DNA of 64,000 bases from Sabellastarte sp. h YS-2021 (GCA_964017235.1 OZ024938.1:9229454-9293453), one strand, 5' to 3'; positions 1-10,639 are shown, numbered from the stretch's first letter. Program-made: numbers and translations. The notes: generated from the letters alone by a model not told the origin.

Positions 1-1590
1 TCAAAACTCCATTGAAAGCTACAAAAATGCAAGATAAAAGTATATACATTTTTTTTACAAATTAGTTTACAGTTTTACTTAAATTGGTGAAATTGATATA
101 TATCTTTGCACATCGATATCGGGCAACCCTGTCCCACAACAATCAATTTCGCACTTCTGTCCGATGTATGGTTCTCATGTTTATGCACATTGACAAACAG
201 ACAAACAAATGGATGGAATTACAATTCACTCACCTTTCCCCTTTGATGGTCGAGGTTAATAGTAATAATTAAATATTGAATTTTGTTTCACAACCTAGGT
301 CTTACTGTTCTGTAAGTGGACCTCCTATATCATCTTTAAATGAGTCACAGAAATAGCCATTCAGCCAAGTCCCCATTGATGCCTTCTGTGTGTATATTTT
401 AGTGTAGTTTGTGGGAGGTCATGACAGATTTTTTTTAAACATTTTTAAAAAGTTATCACATATTGAAAATCCTGTATGGAATGGGTCCAACCCAGATATG
501 ATTACCAATTTATTGCGTCAAACAGGTATAATGAATCAACACAAGGGGCGATGAGCCATAAACGAGTTCAGATAAGTCAAATATTTTTCCATTCATAAGT
601 AATTTGTGAAACACCGTTCTGATATATTTGTATATTTATAAGATAAGTGTTTATCCAGTGTGCCATTGTACATTAGTCAAATATTTCACACCTATTGTAG
701 AGTGACTTTTATCATGCCTTTTCAGAGGAGTTTTTTCCCCTCTTGTCTTTTGAAATCTGATCAGGATTATCATTATTGAGATCACCTATGATCATCATAT
801 CTCTTGTTGACTTGATGTTTATTGCCAGTACATCATGGTACAAGTCCTATTGTTTTGTCAGTGAAAAAAGTATCAGTGGAATATTTGGATAGTCAATAAA
901 TTGTCTTTGTAAAGAGTGAATTGGTGTTTTATGTTGAAAAGGGAAAAAAAACTTTTGTTCTTTTGAATAAGTCAAAATCTGGGTGAGTTGACAAAAGCTC
1001 TTTAATGGGTTTGTAATGACAAAGGAGAAGTAATATCCTAGGAAAACACAAACATTATCAAATTTCTGCACCAATTTCAAATCATGTCTTAAATTTCTTT
1101 AATGGGCAATTAGGTTCACTGGATAAAGGACACACCTTTATGTATAAGGGTGTTTCACACTTACAAAGAAATAAGGATGGGTCGGTATCAAAATTATATT
1201 ATTACCAATGCAAGGCCATTCCGATTCCAGGATTTTACAAAAGGATCTGTTATAGTACCCATCCCATTAGATTTAGACACTACTCGGAAGTGAAAGTGAT
1301 GAAACCAAAACATGGCAGCTTCCCCTGCACAAAATGGCAATAATAGTCCCCAAAAATACACAACACATGGGATAAAAGTGTAAAATTTATTCAAACTTTA
1401 AGCTTGTTTCCAACATTTTAAAGTTTTCCTGCAATTACATTTCTTCACATATGAGATGGTAGTTTTAAAATGTTGCCACGACATTATAGTAAAATGCTAT
1501 CAGTACCAACATAACACGTGCACCAAACAACCCCTACAAAAAAAATGAAAACCGCCAACATAATTGAAACTTGTGTCTCAGTCATACTAC
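1..1590. other. Unassigned AT-rich intergenic or intronic sequence
   Basis: I see no gene here. The open frames are short and of simple composition. A short CAGACAAACAAA stretch near 195-215 resembles the TTTGTTTG part of the R repeat family described below, on the opposite strand, but is too short to call. The rest shows no terminal inverted repeats or tandem arrays that I can recognise. Confidence 0.4.
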
Positions 1591-1596
1591 AGTTAG

Positions 1597-1830
1597 CATT
1601 CTATTCTATTCTATTCTGTACTTTTATAGCACTTAATCTCTGCTTGGCAGATTCTAAGGCGAAACACCAAAATCAAATTCAAGAGACGCCAGATGGAGTG
1701 TATGCTAAGTTGGAAATGCATTTTTGAAGAGATACGATTTTAACCTTTTCCTGAAACAGGCGAGAGTTGGGGCAGAACTGACCTCATCAGGCATCAGTAT
1801 CATCTATGTTTATCAACTTCTTGATTGGCC
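1597..1830 (-). mobile_element. LINE 3' end relic (CR1-like), ATTCT tail
   Basis: Read on the minus strand, 1791-1715 encodes PDEVSSAPTLACFRKRLKSY followed by LFKNAF. This is the typical C-terminus of a CR1/Jockey-type LINE ORF2 (pattern WN-LP--IR--P----FR--LKTYLF). The 3' part, with the phrase GAGATTAAGTGCTATAAAAG, ends in an ATAGA-type tail seen on the plus strand as repeated TTCTA at 1599-1616. The same 3' phrase recurs near 17.9, 36.4, 49.1 and 53.4 kb, so these belong to related LINEs. The element is 5'-truncated. The family assignment is from pattern recognition only. Confidence 0.7.
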
Positions 1831-2105
1831 CCTCATTACCCCAGGCATTGTTACAAGCAGGAAATTCTAATTCTAACTGGACTTTTATAGTTCATATCCC
1901 CCTTTGCTAAAGTGACACTTAGGCCCAGCAACACCATCACTTTTTTCTTGGTAACCCCCAAGAAAGATTTTAACTGTTCAAAATTTCTGCTGATCCTAGA
2001 CTATTATTGTTAAGGCTCTGCAAGGTAAACTGCAGTGTGTTCTGTCATTTCTGTAGCTATTCTGCTATCGTAACACCAGATTCCGTGTTATTCTGTCTCT
2101 TTCTG

Positions 2106-2235
2106 GGCCCTGTGTTCACAAAAGGGATCAAGCTCAAGTTGAGCCCAAAAATCAGCTCAAGTTTAAAGCTGTTTATTCTAAATTTGAGTTGATTTGGGCT
2201 CAACTTGAGCTTGATCCCTTTTGTGAATACCGGTC
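2106..2235. mobile_element. Small palindromic MITE, TTCACAAAAGGGATC ends
   Basis: The left end reads GGCCCTGTGTTCACAAAAGG and the right end is its imperfect reverse complement (GTGAATACCGGTCC). The inverted arms extend for about 40 bases on each side through GATCAAGCTCAAGTTGAGCC, leaving a short AT-rich loop. The ends match the GGGCC-GTATTCACAAA style of other MITEs in this window (9934, 30877, 40628). No clear target duplication is visible. It is non-coding. Confidence 0.75.
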
Positions 2236-2261
2236 CTGTCTATCAAGTCAAGCCATGTGCT

Positions 2262-2426
2262 TACTGTGGCATTACAGAATCCTTTCTGTACCAGACTGAA
2301 AACATTAGCCTCCAAGTTTCTGATTTTCTTCTGTATCAAAGTAGTGGCTAGAGGTGCATAGCTGAGTTTCAGAGGAGGTAGAGCATTTTCACTCATTTTT
2401 AGCTGCCATTTATAACCACAGGTGTG
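2262..2426 (-). CDS. Weak candidate exon, unrecognised
   Basis: A minus-strand frame reads CGYKWQLKMSENALPPLKLS, then YAPLATTLIQKKIRNLEANV, ending in a run with GFCNAT. A possible donor (gtaagc) follows at about 2261 and a poor acceptor (aacgcag, without a pyrimidine tract) lies before it. The composition looks protein-like, but I recognise no family. The phase does not join cleanly with the exon at 4115-4338. It may be a chance frame. Confidence 0.18.
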
Positions 2427-2469
2427 TCTGCGTTATTTCATTTAATTTTATTATCCAACATACTGTATT

Positions 2470-2875
2470 TGATCAACAAAAGTAGGACATACAGACCGGG
2501 ACATATTTTTATATATTACCCAATCCCACTTCGTATTATTTACCTTTACCAATTATTACATTTACCAGTTTGTTAATATTTCAGTAAGTGTGCAATCTTC
2601 TAATGTATTACATACATCATTGAAAGAGTATTTTGACAGATCTTCTGCTCATATTTCTTGCATTACAATCCAGACAGAAAGGACAGAGACACCCCAAAGT
2701 AAGAATTGAAGCTTGTATGTTGACTGTATCCTGTATGGTATTATATATCCTATTATAGACTTATGTAACTTATGATTCATGCAAAGTGGTGGATAATGAA
2801 AGTAAAACATTTCTCGTTAAACATATATAAAAAACAAAACATTACTCATTTTTCATATATGTTTTCCTATTGTAT
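2470..2875 (+). repeat. W repeat, degraded copy
   Basis: The phrase GTGGTGGATAATGAAAGTAA, followed by AAACAT, and later GTTTTCCTATTG match the core of the W family seen best at 10640-11230. The 5' part has the shared phrase GGGACATATTTTTATATATT. It is an old, partly deleted copy. No coding capacity is evident. Confidence 0.5.
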
Positions 2876-3545
2876 ATTAACAACACGGTGGCTCACCAAC
2901 AGAGATCCGGTCTATAGAAGTTGTCGCTAACAAATGGGTACCATATTATTCGGTATGCATTTGCTAAAAAAAAACATTCACTAATTACAGGGTACCTGAT
3001 TGATAGTCAACATTTCTAATGAAGATGAACCCAATCCTTAGATTCTTACTGTTCATTATATGATACCTGCCATGTTCTTTTTGGGGTGATTATTTTAGCA
3101 TCACATCTGAAAAGAGGAATCACTTTTCCTGAATGCACTTTTCATCAGATGACTTTGGGCTTTAAGCCACCCTCTTAGAGGTTTTTTATGAAGCCACAGG
3201 TTAAGCCATAACTAAGTAATATTTGAGAACCTAATAGTCTCGCTTAAGGCTCAAATTGGCACCATATAATTATCAAACATGTACACTGATATTCGGTAAT
3301 TCGTAAAGCATTGGTACATGTTAGGAGACAGAAGCTCATTAGTCTCTGTCTTAGCAGTATGCTCATGTAAAAATCAGCATATGTAAGGTTACATTACATT
3401 AAAATTTTATTGTAGGAACTGAAAGTTTTTTAAGGTTAGTTTCCAAGGTTTTCCAAGAAATTTAGTGCATTAAGTGAATTTGACTTTACAATTAAAACTC
3501 TCAACTCCCAAACAATTGTTACAGATTAACACAAGAAACATATAT
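2876..3545. other. Unassigned non-coding sequence
   Basis: No gene, repeat boundary or structured element was recognised. The sequence is AT-rich, with short degenerate words related to the CTTAAG element that begins downstream. Confidence 0.35.
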
Positions 3546-3549
3546 TTTT

Positions 3550-4080
3550 TCTAGGACTGAAAGTCTTAGCTAGTCTTAGACTAAGTCAGGGACTCATACC
3601 TGAGTGTTTTCTCTTAACTTTTCCCAAATGGTTACTCAGCAAAAAAGTAACCTTAGACTGATTTATCAAATAACCACAGTGGTTTTCTGAGTCATGTGAC
3701 CCTAGATATTAACTTAAAACATGCTACTAATGACATATTTATTTTGAAAAAATCTGTTCTACAATGGAAACCCTTATTACTACATGAAGCTTCCAAATCT
3801 AACTTAAGAAGATTTTCCGTACAATTATATTTCATTTTCAGTCATTTTTAAATTTTGAAGTGGAGAAAATTATGGCGACTATATTTAGGTCATTTTTTGG
3901 ACAACACTGAAGCCCACACCTAGGATGGCTATAAAAAAAACTGAAAAACTTTGTGAAAGCTTACATTTAGCTTCTTTGTGAAATCCACTTTGTCTAATAC
4001 CACAAAACCTAGAATAAGTTTTAGACAAAAGTTTTTGTCTTTAGGTCTACGTCTGGGCCTAGTCCTTTGGTCATATCTCG
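3550..4080 (+). mobile_element. CTTAAG-type non-autonomous DNA element, copy 1
   Basis: This stretch shares an ordered set of phrases with 40628-41314 and, in reverse, with 49956-50525. They include AACCACAGTGGTTTTCTG followed by GTCATGTGAC, a GTGGAGAAAATTATGGCGAC block, and ends rich in CTTAGACTAAGTC. The ends form a degenerate inverted repeat (GTCTTAGACTAAG on the left, and a right end containing GTCTGGGCCTAGTCC). This is a non-coding, transposon-derived element. This copy is the most diverged of the three. Confidence 0.6.
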
Positions 4081-4114
4081 CGTTACTGAGGAAATGGTTT
4101 TAAAAAGCACTTAC

Positions 4115-4338
4115 ACGATGGTGCCAATGCTTGCACACTTTTGGCCAGATAATCATCTCCGCCTCTGTGTATGACTTTGACTTTATCATCAAACACATCA
4201 TCTACCCAGTGATTACTCCCAATATCTGTTAGCAAATGTAGATCTGGTCGAACAGGGGTGGTAAAGTTGGGTTGTTCGGTCATCCCCAACCCTTGCAAGA
4301 TCTGTTGCCGTATGTTAAACAGGCGGATATGTTTGGCC
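4115..4338 (-). CDS. Candidate internal exon: TGF-beta/activin-type prodomain
   Basis: This 224-base open segment is bounded by a good acceptor (ttttttctattttcag just above 4338) and a consensus donor (gtaagt at 4114-4109). It is phase 1 at both ends and encodes 74 codons. The translation has RQQILQGLGMTEQPNFT near its start and DDYLAKSVQALAPS near its end. In TGF-beta family precursors the prodomain carries an amphipathic I--ILS-L-L helix followed by P-(N/D)-(V/I)-T-PVP, as in activin beta chains, and later D-(E/D)-YYAKEV, as in TGF-beta2/3. The spacing and residues agree with that pattern. It would act as the latency/folding segment of a secreted ligand. No cysteine-knot exon was found in the window, so the rest of the gene is missing, very distant, or unrecognised. 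Codon use looks less AT-biased than the flanks. Alternatives are another secreted-protein exon or a decayed copy. Confidence 0.5.
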
Positions 4339-4423
4339 CTGAAAATAGAAAAAAACTTATATTCAGGAAAGAGTATGAAAATTATATCCTTTAATATCAT
4401 GTTGCGCCGTGACCAGGCTAAAT

Positions 4424-4610
4424 GAGGTCCTCAGTGGCGTATTGGTTAGCAAGTTTGGCATCTAATCACAGGCTGTCACCTCTATGTGGGTTCGAGTCCC
4501 ACAGGTGACAATGCTGAGAATCTGTCCCAATATGACCCTGACTGTTGAACTGGACGTAAATCCCCAACTTTGACCTTCGTCCAAGCTACATAGGGTCAGT
4601 CTCATTACAC
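4424..4610 (+). mobile_element. tRNA-derived SINE, family S2
   Basis: The head is tRNA-like. An A-box-like stretch (TGGCGTATTGGTTAGCAAGT) is followed about 45 bases later by a canonical B box (GGGTTCGAGTCCCAC), giving an internal RNA polymerase III promoter. The body then reads ACTGGACGTAAATCCCCAAC. Copies with the same head and body lie at 15686-15838 (minus) and 51447-51600 (plus). The head does not fold as an intact tRNA and is followed by non-tRNA body, so this is a SINE rather than a tRNA gene. Confidence 0.75.
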
Positions 4611-4779
4611 CAAACTATACTGCCTCCCAATTGAGTGTCACATACTGTTTAATACAACCTTCTTATGTACAAAGGGACCAATTTGAACCAAACTCGCTAT
4701 CTTTTTTTTCTCATCAGGAGTAGTGACCTCACACAGGGCAACCACCTTTCAGTTTCCACAAGCAGAGCCCTACAAATGC

Positions 4780-4905
4780 ATGTAGATATACAGTTTTGCT
4801 GTATTTACCCCATCTGAATGGAACAAGCTCAGCAAGCCATCACAACCCAAGATAGTGTCACTGGGTCTAGACAACAGTTGAAGATTTACCTATTCAGATA
4901 AGCCA
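4780..4905 (+). mobile_element. LINE ORF2 C-terminal relic, frameshifted
   Basis: The sequence reads FTPSEWNKLSKPSQPKIV and then, after a frame change, RQQLKIYLFR and a stop. This matches the WN-LP--IR ... LKTYLF terminus of CR1-like LINEs. The frameshift shows it is decayed. A second relic of the same type begins about 100 bases downstream in the same orientation. Confidence 0.6.
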
Positions 4906-4974
4906 TTCCCCCTCTAGAGCTCCCCCCTCTAGAGCTCTCGCCTTTCAGAGGCTACCATGGACGAAGACCCTTTC

Positions 4975-5250
4975 TGGCAATTGTCTCCCTGTATGTCATC
5001 CCTGATCAAGTCTAGTAGCCTCACCAATGGGAATAGATTGTTAGATTCCTCAGTCCGTCCCAGGAAGGCCATAGGCAGGTATGGTTTTGACACTGCTGTG
5101 CCGGTGTAATGGAACAGGCTCCCAATTAGTATCACATCACAAGAGGCCATTTCAAGTTTTAGAAGCTAACTTAAGACTTACTTGTATAGACTAGCTTACC
5201 CACTACCATAGTCACCCTCCCCTGGTGGGCCCTTGTTGGGTTACGACTTT
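4975..5250 (+). pseudogene. LINE ORF2 C-terminal relic with in-frame stops
   Basis: One frame reads LLDSSVRPRKAIGRYGFDTA, then VPV, a TAA stop at 5107-5109, WNRLPISITSQEAISSFRS, another TAA, and LKTYLYRLAYP. This is the C-terminal end of a CR1-like LINE ORF2, with the conserved RYG---F--A-P--WN-LP motif. Two stops make it a pseudogene. The 3' flank (GGTTACGACTTTGCCATGGT) resembles the 3' region of the LINE copy at 36235. The minus-strand open frame here is only a shadow of this relic. Confidence 0.75.
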
Positions 5251-6175
5251 GCCATGGTTAACGACTGTCCCTTTTTGGTTTCCAGCGCATTAGAGGTGGT
5301 TCATCAATTTTGGTCAATATAAATGCTTCCATTGTTATTATTATTTTAAAGTTTATCATAAGTGTAGACAGATATATGCTTTCAGAGTCCATAGTAGGAT
5401 CATTATGTATTAGGTGTGCTAAAGCTGGGCAGCACTGGCTAGGTGTAAAGGCCTGTTCACACAGTTCAGTGGCATTTGTAACAACTCTCAGTTTAGTTTT
5501 CCTTTACGATTTTGTCCTTGAAGGGACCTTGTATCTTGGTAGTAAAACATAAAACCAGTAATGAGCATTTGATTTTCCTTCATTTAATGCAACAGAAATC
5601 AACAGAATTTCTGTAAAAATGTGTTCTGTAATGACAGATATACCTTACTTATAGGCAATATAGTTATTGAAATATTGACAACAAATGGGCTCTTGTTTAT
5701 GCATATCAGTAAAATGAATCCACAATAAAATATGCTGGGGACCATTTGTAGTTCAGCCTTCATATCTTATATTGGTTATGAATACACTGTTTGGTAGATA
5801 ATATACTCATTATAGCCCTGATCCAGTAGCCTAGCTGATTTCAAACTTGGATGGCTGCACATATGATTGTCTCTCCACAAATGGCATGAACATTGACAAA
5901 ACTGAGTAAAACAATTGGTTGTAGAACCAGTTACATCAACCTTACTATCTTCTTCCGACTAATATGAATTATAAGGATCAATAACATCACCAATCCTTGA
6001 TGACTCTTTGAAGTCTTCAAAAGGACTCCTGCACAAAAAAATTGTGTTAGCTTGAAAACCTGATATTTGTACTCATGCCGTTTCATCCCCATAGTTGCCT
6101 GGGATTTTTAAAATATTATTTAGTCATTCAAAAACTTTTACGACATGTTAACAGTGGCGCATGGAACAGATGATC
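5251..6175. other. Unassigned non-coding sequence
   Basis: I see no gene. The stretch continues from the LINE 3' flank into AT-rich sequence with no recognisable inverted or tandem repeats. Confidence 0.35.
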
Positions 6176-6179
6176 AAAT

Positions 6180-6312
6180 TTTGTCAGTTATCTGGAACAC
6201 CGTCTGGATGTAAGAATTTTTTATGGAATTTTTTATCGCTGCACTCATAAGTAATATTGAAGGTGTTCGTCCTCGGCGGAGGTCTGCTTTCTCCGAGTAC
6301 TCTGGTTGAATA
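6180..6312 (+). repeat. R repeat, partial copy
   Basis: The R family is defined by two linked phrases: GATCTGGATCACCGTCTGGAT-like (here TTATCTGGAACACCGTCTGG) and, 80-100 bases later, GGCGGAGGTCTGC followed by TCTCCGAGTACTCT. The order and spacing match the other copies listed. No coding function is inferred. Confidence 0.65.
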
Positions 6313-7770
6313 GGTGTTACTTTTGTGCAATAAGATATTTGAGAGAGCTATATTCGAATTTATGGACCATAGGCTCCACTAATATATGTATATGGTTTTG
6401 TGTGGATGCCCTCAAACCATATATAAATCTACCCTGGGGAAATAAATTTTGATATGGCCCTCTGAAAAATCTTACGTCTTATTGTCAGCCTCAATATGGG
6501 CAGAAATGTTACAAATTATAAACCTTGCTGACAATAAACACTACAAAACTGGAAAATATGCAGTTTTTAGCTATTATTGCACTATCTGGGTCTGTAAATA
6601 TTGTTATCCAAGTCATAGATGTTTCAAAAATCACAATCTCCTTTGCACCATTCACAGTCCTCCCATAAGGTGCCCCAGTGTATACCAGTTAGCAAAATGT
6701 GTACTTTCTGGCCCCCTGTGATATAAAGCTTTACTATACCTTAAGTATATTTTAAATACTTTTTAACAAATTTGCATCAAAATATGTTTTTTGAAAGAAA
6801 AATGTACTGACTCTCTTTGGAAGTGACATTGACTAAGTTTGTCATATGATGAAGATTAAATGCTATGATAGTACTCATTACATTATATGACGTCTAATAT
6901 AATAATAACATTAAAAAATTATGCATGGAAAACACAAAATTTTATCAACACCACATCATAAATGAGAAGGTGACAAAAAGCTGCTACAACTGATGGAATG
7001 CTGGATGTCGTAAGACACAAACATATATAGGTACACTAATTAGTATTTTAAACAGGCCACATCATGTTAGAATATCCTGTAATAACCTTTCATGAATCTT
7101 TCTGTTTCTAGTAATTGTACAAAGTTCAGCTTAACTAGCAGCACTAATGCAACAGAGGGGTGACCATGTGACTCCAGTTTGCGACCCCATGTGACCTTCC
7201 AAGTTCAGCGACTGACCCTTGCTATTCATGACATGGCATTTGCTTATCTCAGTATTTCTGTTGTATAGTCTTATATGTGGGACACTGGCATTAGAGATAC
7301 GGAGTATAGACATATATTTTATTGTTATACAATCTTGTGGGGGGGTGGCATTGTGAGGAGATTAGTGTCACTATGAAGTTGTGCCTTAGCCAGCTATCTA
7401 GTGAGGATTATATCTATCAGGAACAAATGAAACATTTACATTTATAATATCTAAGTTAAAACTCCACTTGAATACAAATAACATGCCTTACATAACTGAC
7501 CTACTTCTTGTGGTATATCTGAAAATATATATCTATGTGTTGCATGCATGAATTTTTATCCAAAAAATGAATGTTAGATGAAAACTATAAAGCATTGTAA
7601 ATGAAAATAGAATGACAATATACCAACACAATGCTGGAGTGGCATTCAAGAGACCTCTTGGGTGTAATTAGTGTGACCTATTGCGACCAAGAAAAATAAT
7701 TTTTTGTCTTTTTGTAAACTAATCTGGTTGTTTCCAGTGTTTATTTTGGGGCTAGATCAAGACATTTTTG
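6313..7770. other. Unassigned non-coding sequence
   Basis: No supported gene. Open frames here lack conserved motifs. A G7 run lies at 7338-7344. Nothing else stands out. Confidence 0.35.
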
Positions 7771-7774
7771 TGGA

Positions 7775-7985
7775 TAAAATATCTATGTGAGAGTTTTTTT
7801 TATCCAAGATATTATTCTGTGTCAGTTACCTCTACCAGGAGATTATGTTCTATGTGGGGTTTGTTTGTTTGTATATCTGTTTGTTTGTGTTTGCAGTTAC
7901 TGCAAAAGTATTCAACAGACAATTTTATGTTGGAAGGGCTTGACCAAAGGGAGGCGTGATCTGGTAAAAAACCAGAACGTATAAT
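7775..7985 (+). repeat. R repeat, TTTGTTTG-bearing copy
   Basis: ACCTCTACCAGGAGATTATG is followed by GTTTGTTTGTTTGTATATCT and then by a stretch reading like GTTACTGCAAAAGTA. This order (cccgcc-type phrase, TTTG run, then -AC-CAAAAGTA-TG) is the 5' half of the R family. Overlapping open frames here are by-products of the TTTG run. Confidence 0.5.
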
Positions 7986-8389
7986 AGTTACAAAAAATCC
8001 TTAATTTCCAAAAGGTCTAGTTTTTACCTTTCATATGTTTTATTTGCCCTTTTGTAAATAAAAAAAGGCCTGGGGAGGGCGAGGGTAGCAAAACTCTTCA
8101 TTGAAGCTATTTAAAATGATTGTCATACATATTGTGAATATGTAAACACAAAGGGTAATTAATTAATTACTAAGCCATTGAGAAGTTACGTTTGTCCTTA
8201 ACAGTTAATTTCCTATAAAAACAATTGTATTACAAGACTCACTAACATAACAATCATCTTACAAGTCTTACTAATTAAGTAATTCTGTTAACACTGAACA
8301 TTTTTCAGAAATTTTTCAATGTACAATTTCTGTTCTGGCTAACAGTATTAGTTCATTGTATTCATTTCCCAGATACAATTTTGATGTTT

Positions 8390-8665
8390 TTTTCAGTAAT
8401 TTTGACTTTCTTGTTGACATTGCTAAAAATAGTGGACATATTTTCATGAAACTCTTTCTGTGGGTAAGATGAGGGAGACGGAGTATGGGTTACATTTTCA
8501 GAAAGATTTGCATCACATTCTGGATACAAAAAAAAAATCCAAAATTTTCGTTAACAACCCTGATGGAGGTTTGCACTCTACAAGTGATTTTCAGGTTGTT
8601 TTTCAAAAATAGTTTTTCAGTAACCATTTTTGTTTATGCTTCTCCTTGGCGGAAACTTTCACAGA
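8390..8665 (+). repeat. R repeat, degraded copy
   Basis: The order is TTCATGAAACTCTTTCTGTG, then CATTCTGGATACAAAAAAAA, then CTGATGGAGGTTTGCACTCT. This is the R family order (TTCATGAA, CTGGATACAAAA, GGAGGT-TGC-CTC). A second GGCGGAAACTTT phrase follows. The copy is diverged. Confidence 0.5.
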
Positions 8666-8889
8666 CCAAAAATATATTTTTAACTGTAATATTTCTTTCT
8701 ATAAATAAGCTCAAAGTGTATTTTGATATCAAATTCTGTAGAACTTATGTCATAATTTTTGTATGATGCATGTAATAAAAGAAAACTACAATAAGTAATC
8801 ATTAAAAGAAATAAAGTCTATAAACAAGAGTACTCAGAGAGCGCATATCTATGCCAATGCCTGAAACATTTACTATTCCTCATAAGTGC

Positions 8890-9110
8890 AACAATAGAAC
8901 AAGAGCACTTCGCGAAGGCACATAATAATATGTTAATTGGAAAATCTGTACTTTTCATCCAGACAGTAATCCAGAACACTCTCAAAATTTACTGAGATCT
9001 AAGTTTGACCAAGACCTATCTTCTGATCTCTGCAGGAAGATCTAACCAGTAGTATTTGCATAATCCTGCTAACAGACTAACGGACCAACACACAAACTGT
9101 AAAGAAAATA
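8890..9110 (-). repeat. R repeat, minus strand
   Basis: In reverse complement this reads TTAGCAGGATTATGCAAATA, then AGAAGATAGGTCTTGGTCAA, CTTAGATCTCAGTAAATTTT, a CTGGATTACTGTCTGGATG phrase, and near the end GCCTTCGCGAAGTGCTCTTG. It is one of the more complete R copies. It ends next to the SINE that begins at 9206. Confidence 0.7.
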
Positions 9111-9205
9111 GTCCATATTTGGCAGTGGTAAAAATCCTATCAAAATCCTGTTCGTGGTTTTCAAAGTTGCCGTTCAAAATTTTCTGTATTTTACTACTAG
9201 TCACA

Positions 9206-9535
9206 AATTATTATTATTATTATTATGTATTTATACTCAGCGCAATATCTCCATATACTACAGGACTCAAAGCGCTATTTAACCAATCCGACTGTACAGG
9301 TACAGCCCCAACTCACAAGTAACTGACATTCCCCTTACTGGAAGATAGAGGCTCAAGGATGACCATTTATCAATGTCCTTGAGGTTCTTTAACCTGCCAC
9401 TGGGGATAGGACCCAATGACAGAGGACCGCCATTTTAAGTGGTCATCCGAGCCACTATGTATCTGCCTGTACCTGGGATTGAACCCACGTCCTCTGAGAT
9501 CCTAGACAAGTGTGTTACCCGCTAGGCCACAGTGA
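9206..9535 (-). mobile_element. Full-length tRNA-derived SINE, family S1
   Basis: On the minus strand the head reads CACTGTGGCCTAGCGGGTAA (A box region) and then GTGGGTTCAATCCCAGGTAC (B box). The body has TGGCTCGGATGACCACTTAA and AACCTCAAGGACATTGATAA, and the 3' end is an ATT/TAA tail (six TTA units at 9208-9225 on the plus strand). It is the longest S1 copy. Related copies lie at 15960, 22974, 44341, 60335 and 62408. No target duplication is clear. Confidence 0.8.
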
Positions 9536-9667
9536 ATTTTAGCTTACGATACCGGCTGGCTTTTGGGTGCCAAGGATGACACAGGTTTTGTGTGCACTTA
9601 GTGTCACATGTGTGACACACATGTCATACTCCCTGATTGGTAAGGTCATTTGTTATCTTCAGTAACA

Positions 9668-9915
9668 GGGCCTGTATTCACAAAGATTCTTATTCTTAGA
9701 ATTAGTCTTATTCTTAGAATTTTTCTAAGAATTGTCATTTTTCTTAGAAACATTCTAAGAATTAGAATTTTCCTATTCACAAAGATTCTTATTCTTAGAA
9801 TCATACTTATTCTTAGAATTTTTCTAAGAATGGCTTTTATTCTTAGAAGTTTTCTAAGAATATGAAATTGCCAGATGGACAAAACTCTTATTCTTGACAC
9901 CAGAATTGTATTCAA
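9668..9915 (+). mobile_element. TTCTTAGAA-type MITE, rearranged copy
   Basis: It opens with GGGCCTGTATTCACAAAGAT, then has many TTCTTAGAA words, and has a second internal CTATTCACAAAGATTCTTAT at about 9773. No matching right end is present, so it is truncated or rearranged next to the complete element at 9934. The word periodicity produces open frames on both strands that are not genes. Confidence 0.65.
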
Positions 9916-9933
9916 ATACAGAAAGTCACTTCT

Positions 9934-10157
9934 GGGCCTGTATTCACAAAGATTCTTAGAATTTTTCTTTGAATTACACTTAGTCTAACCAGTGCACACG
10001 TTTATTTTTACTTTTATCCTTAGAATTATTCTTAGCTAAGAATTGTTTTGTGAATAGGTTTTTATTCTAAGAATAAGAAAATTCTTAGCAAAGAATTTTT
10101 CTTAGACTTAAGTGTAATTCTAAGAAAAATTCTAAGAATCTTTGTGAATACAGGCCC
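9934..10157. mobile_element. TTCTTAGAA-type MITE, complete palindromic copy
   Basis: The left end GGGCCTGTATTCACAAAGAT is matched by an exact reverse complement at the right end (ATCTTTGTGAATACAGGCCC). The arms extend more than 50 bases through CTTAGAATTTTTCTT. The interior has a secondary palindrome around CTTAGCTAAGAATTG. The length is 224 bases. It is non-coding, and mobilisation in trans is inferred from structure. Confidence 0.85.
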
Positions 10158-10639
10158 TGATCCTCATCCACTTTACATTATGGATATCAAATATCTATAG
10201 ATGGTTTGGTTATGGTAGAAATTTGAGACTTAAGCAAAGCTATCCGTGACAAAATAGTCTTGGATATTTCAGTCCAAAGTTTCAGTTTGCGAGGCTTTAA
10301 TCTCTTTCAATCTCACCTAATGTAAATGCTTTTCAGTCAAAATATTGACAACACGGGTGAACTTGGGGGTGGGTGGGTACTATACAAACAAAAGAACTGG
10401 CAAAAACGAGAGAACTTTATAGTCCAAAGAAAGGATTTGTAAGAACTGTTATCTAAGTTCACGTCCACAGATTTTCACACGTGTGAAATATTTTTGATCG
10501 AATCCACCCCCTCTGAGTTCCGGATTTTATGTTTTATTGATGTTCTTACTTTAAATACAGAAAGTTCACAGTTTGTTGCAACTTTTCAATAATTATTCAG
10601 TCTAAATTGTTCACCTATTTATAAACCACCAACGCCACT

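Noticed and set aside
2262..4338. Joining the 2262-2426 frame to the TGF-like exon as one gene
   Set aside because: The phases fit only with a weaker alternative donor, the acceptor is poor, and the residues do not resemble the next part of a TGF-beta prodomain.
9646..9915. Open frames rich in ILRI or LRK residues on both strands
   Set aside because: They are translations of TTCTTAGAA words in a MITE.
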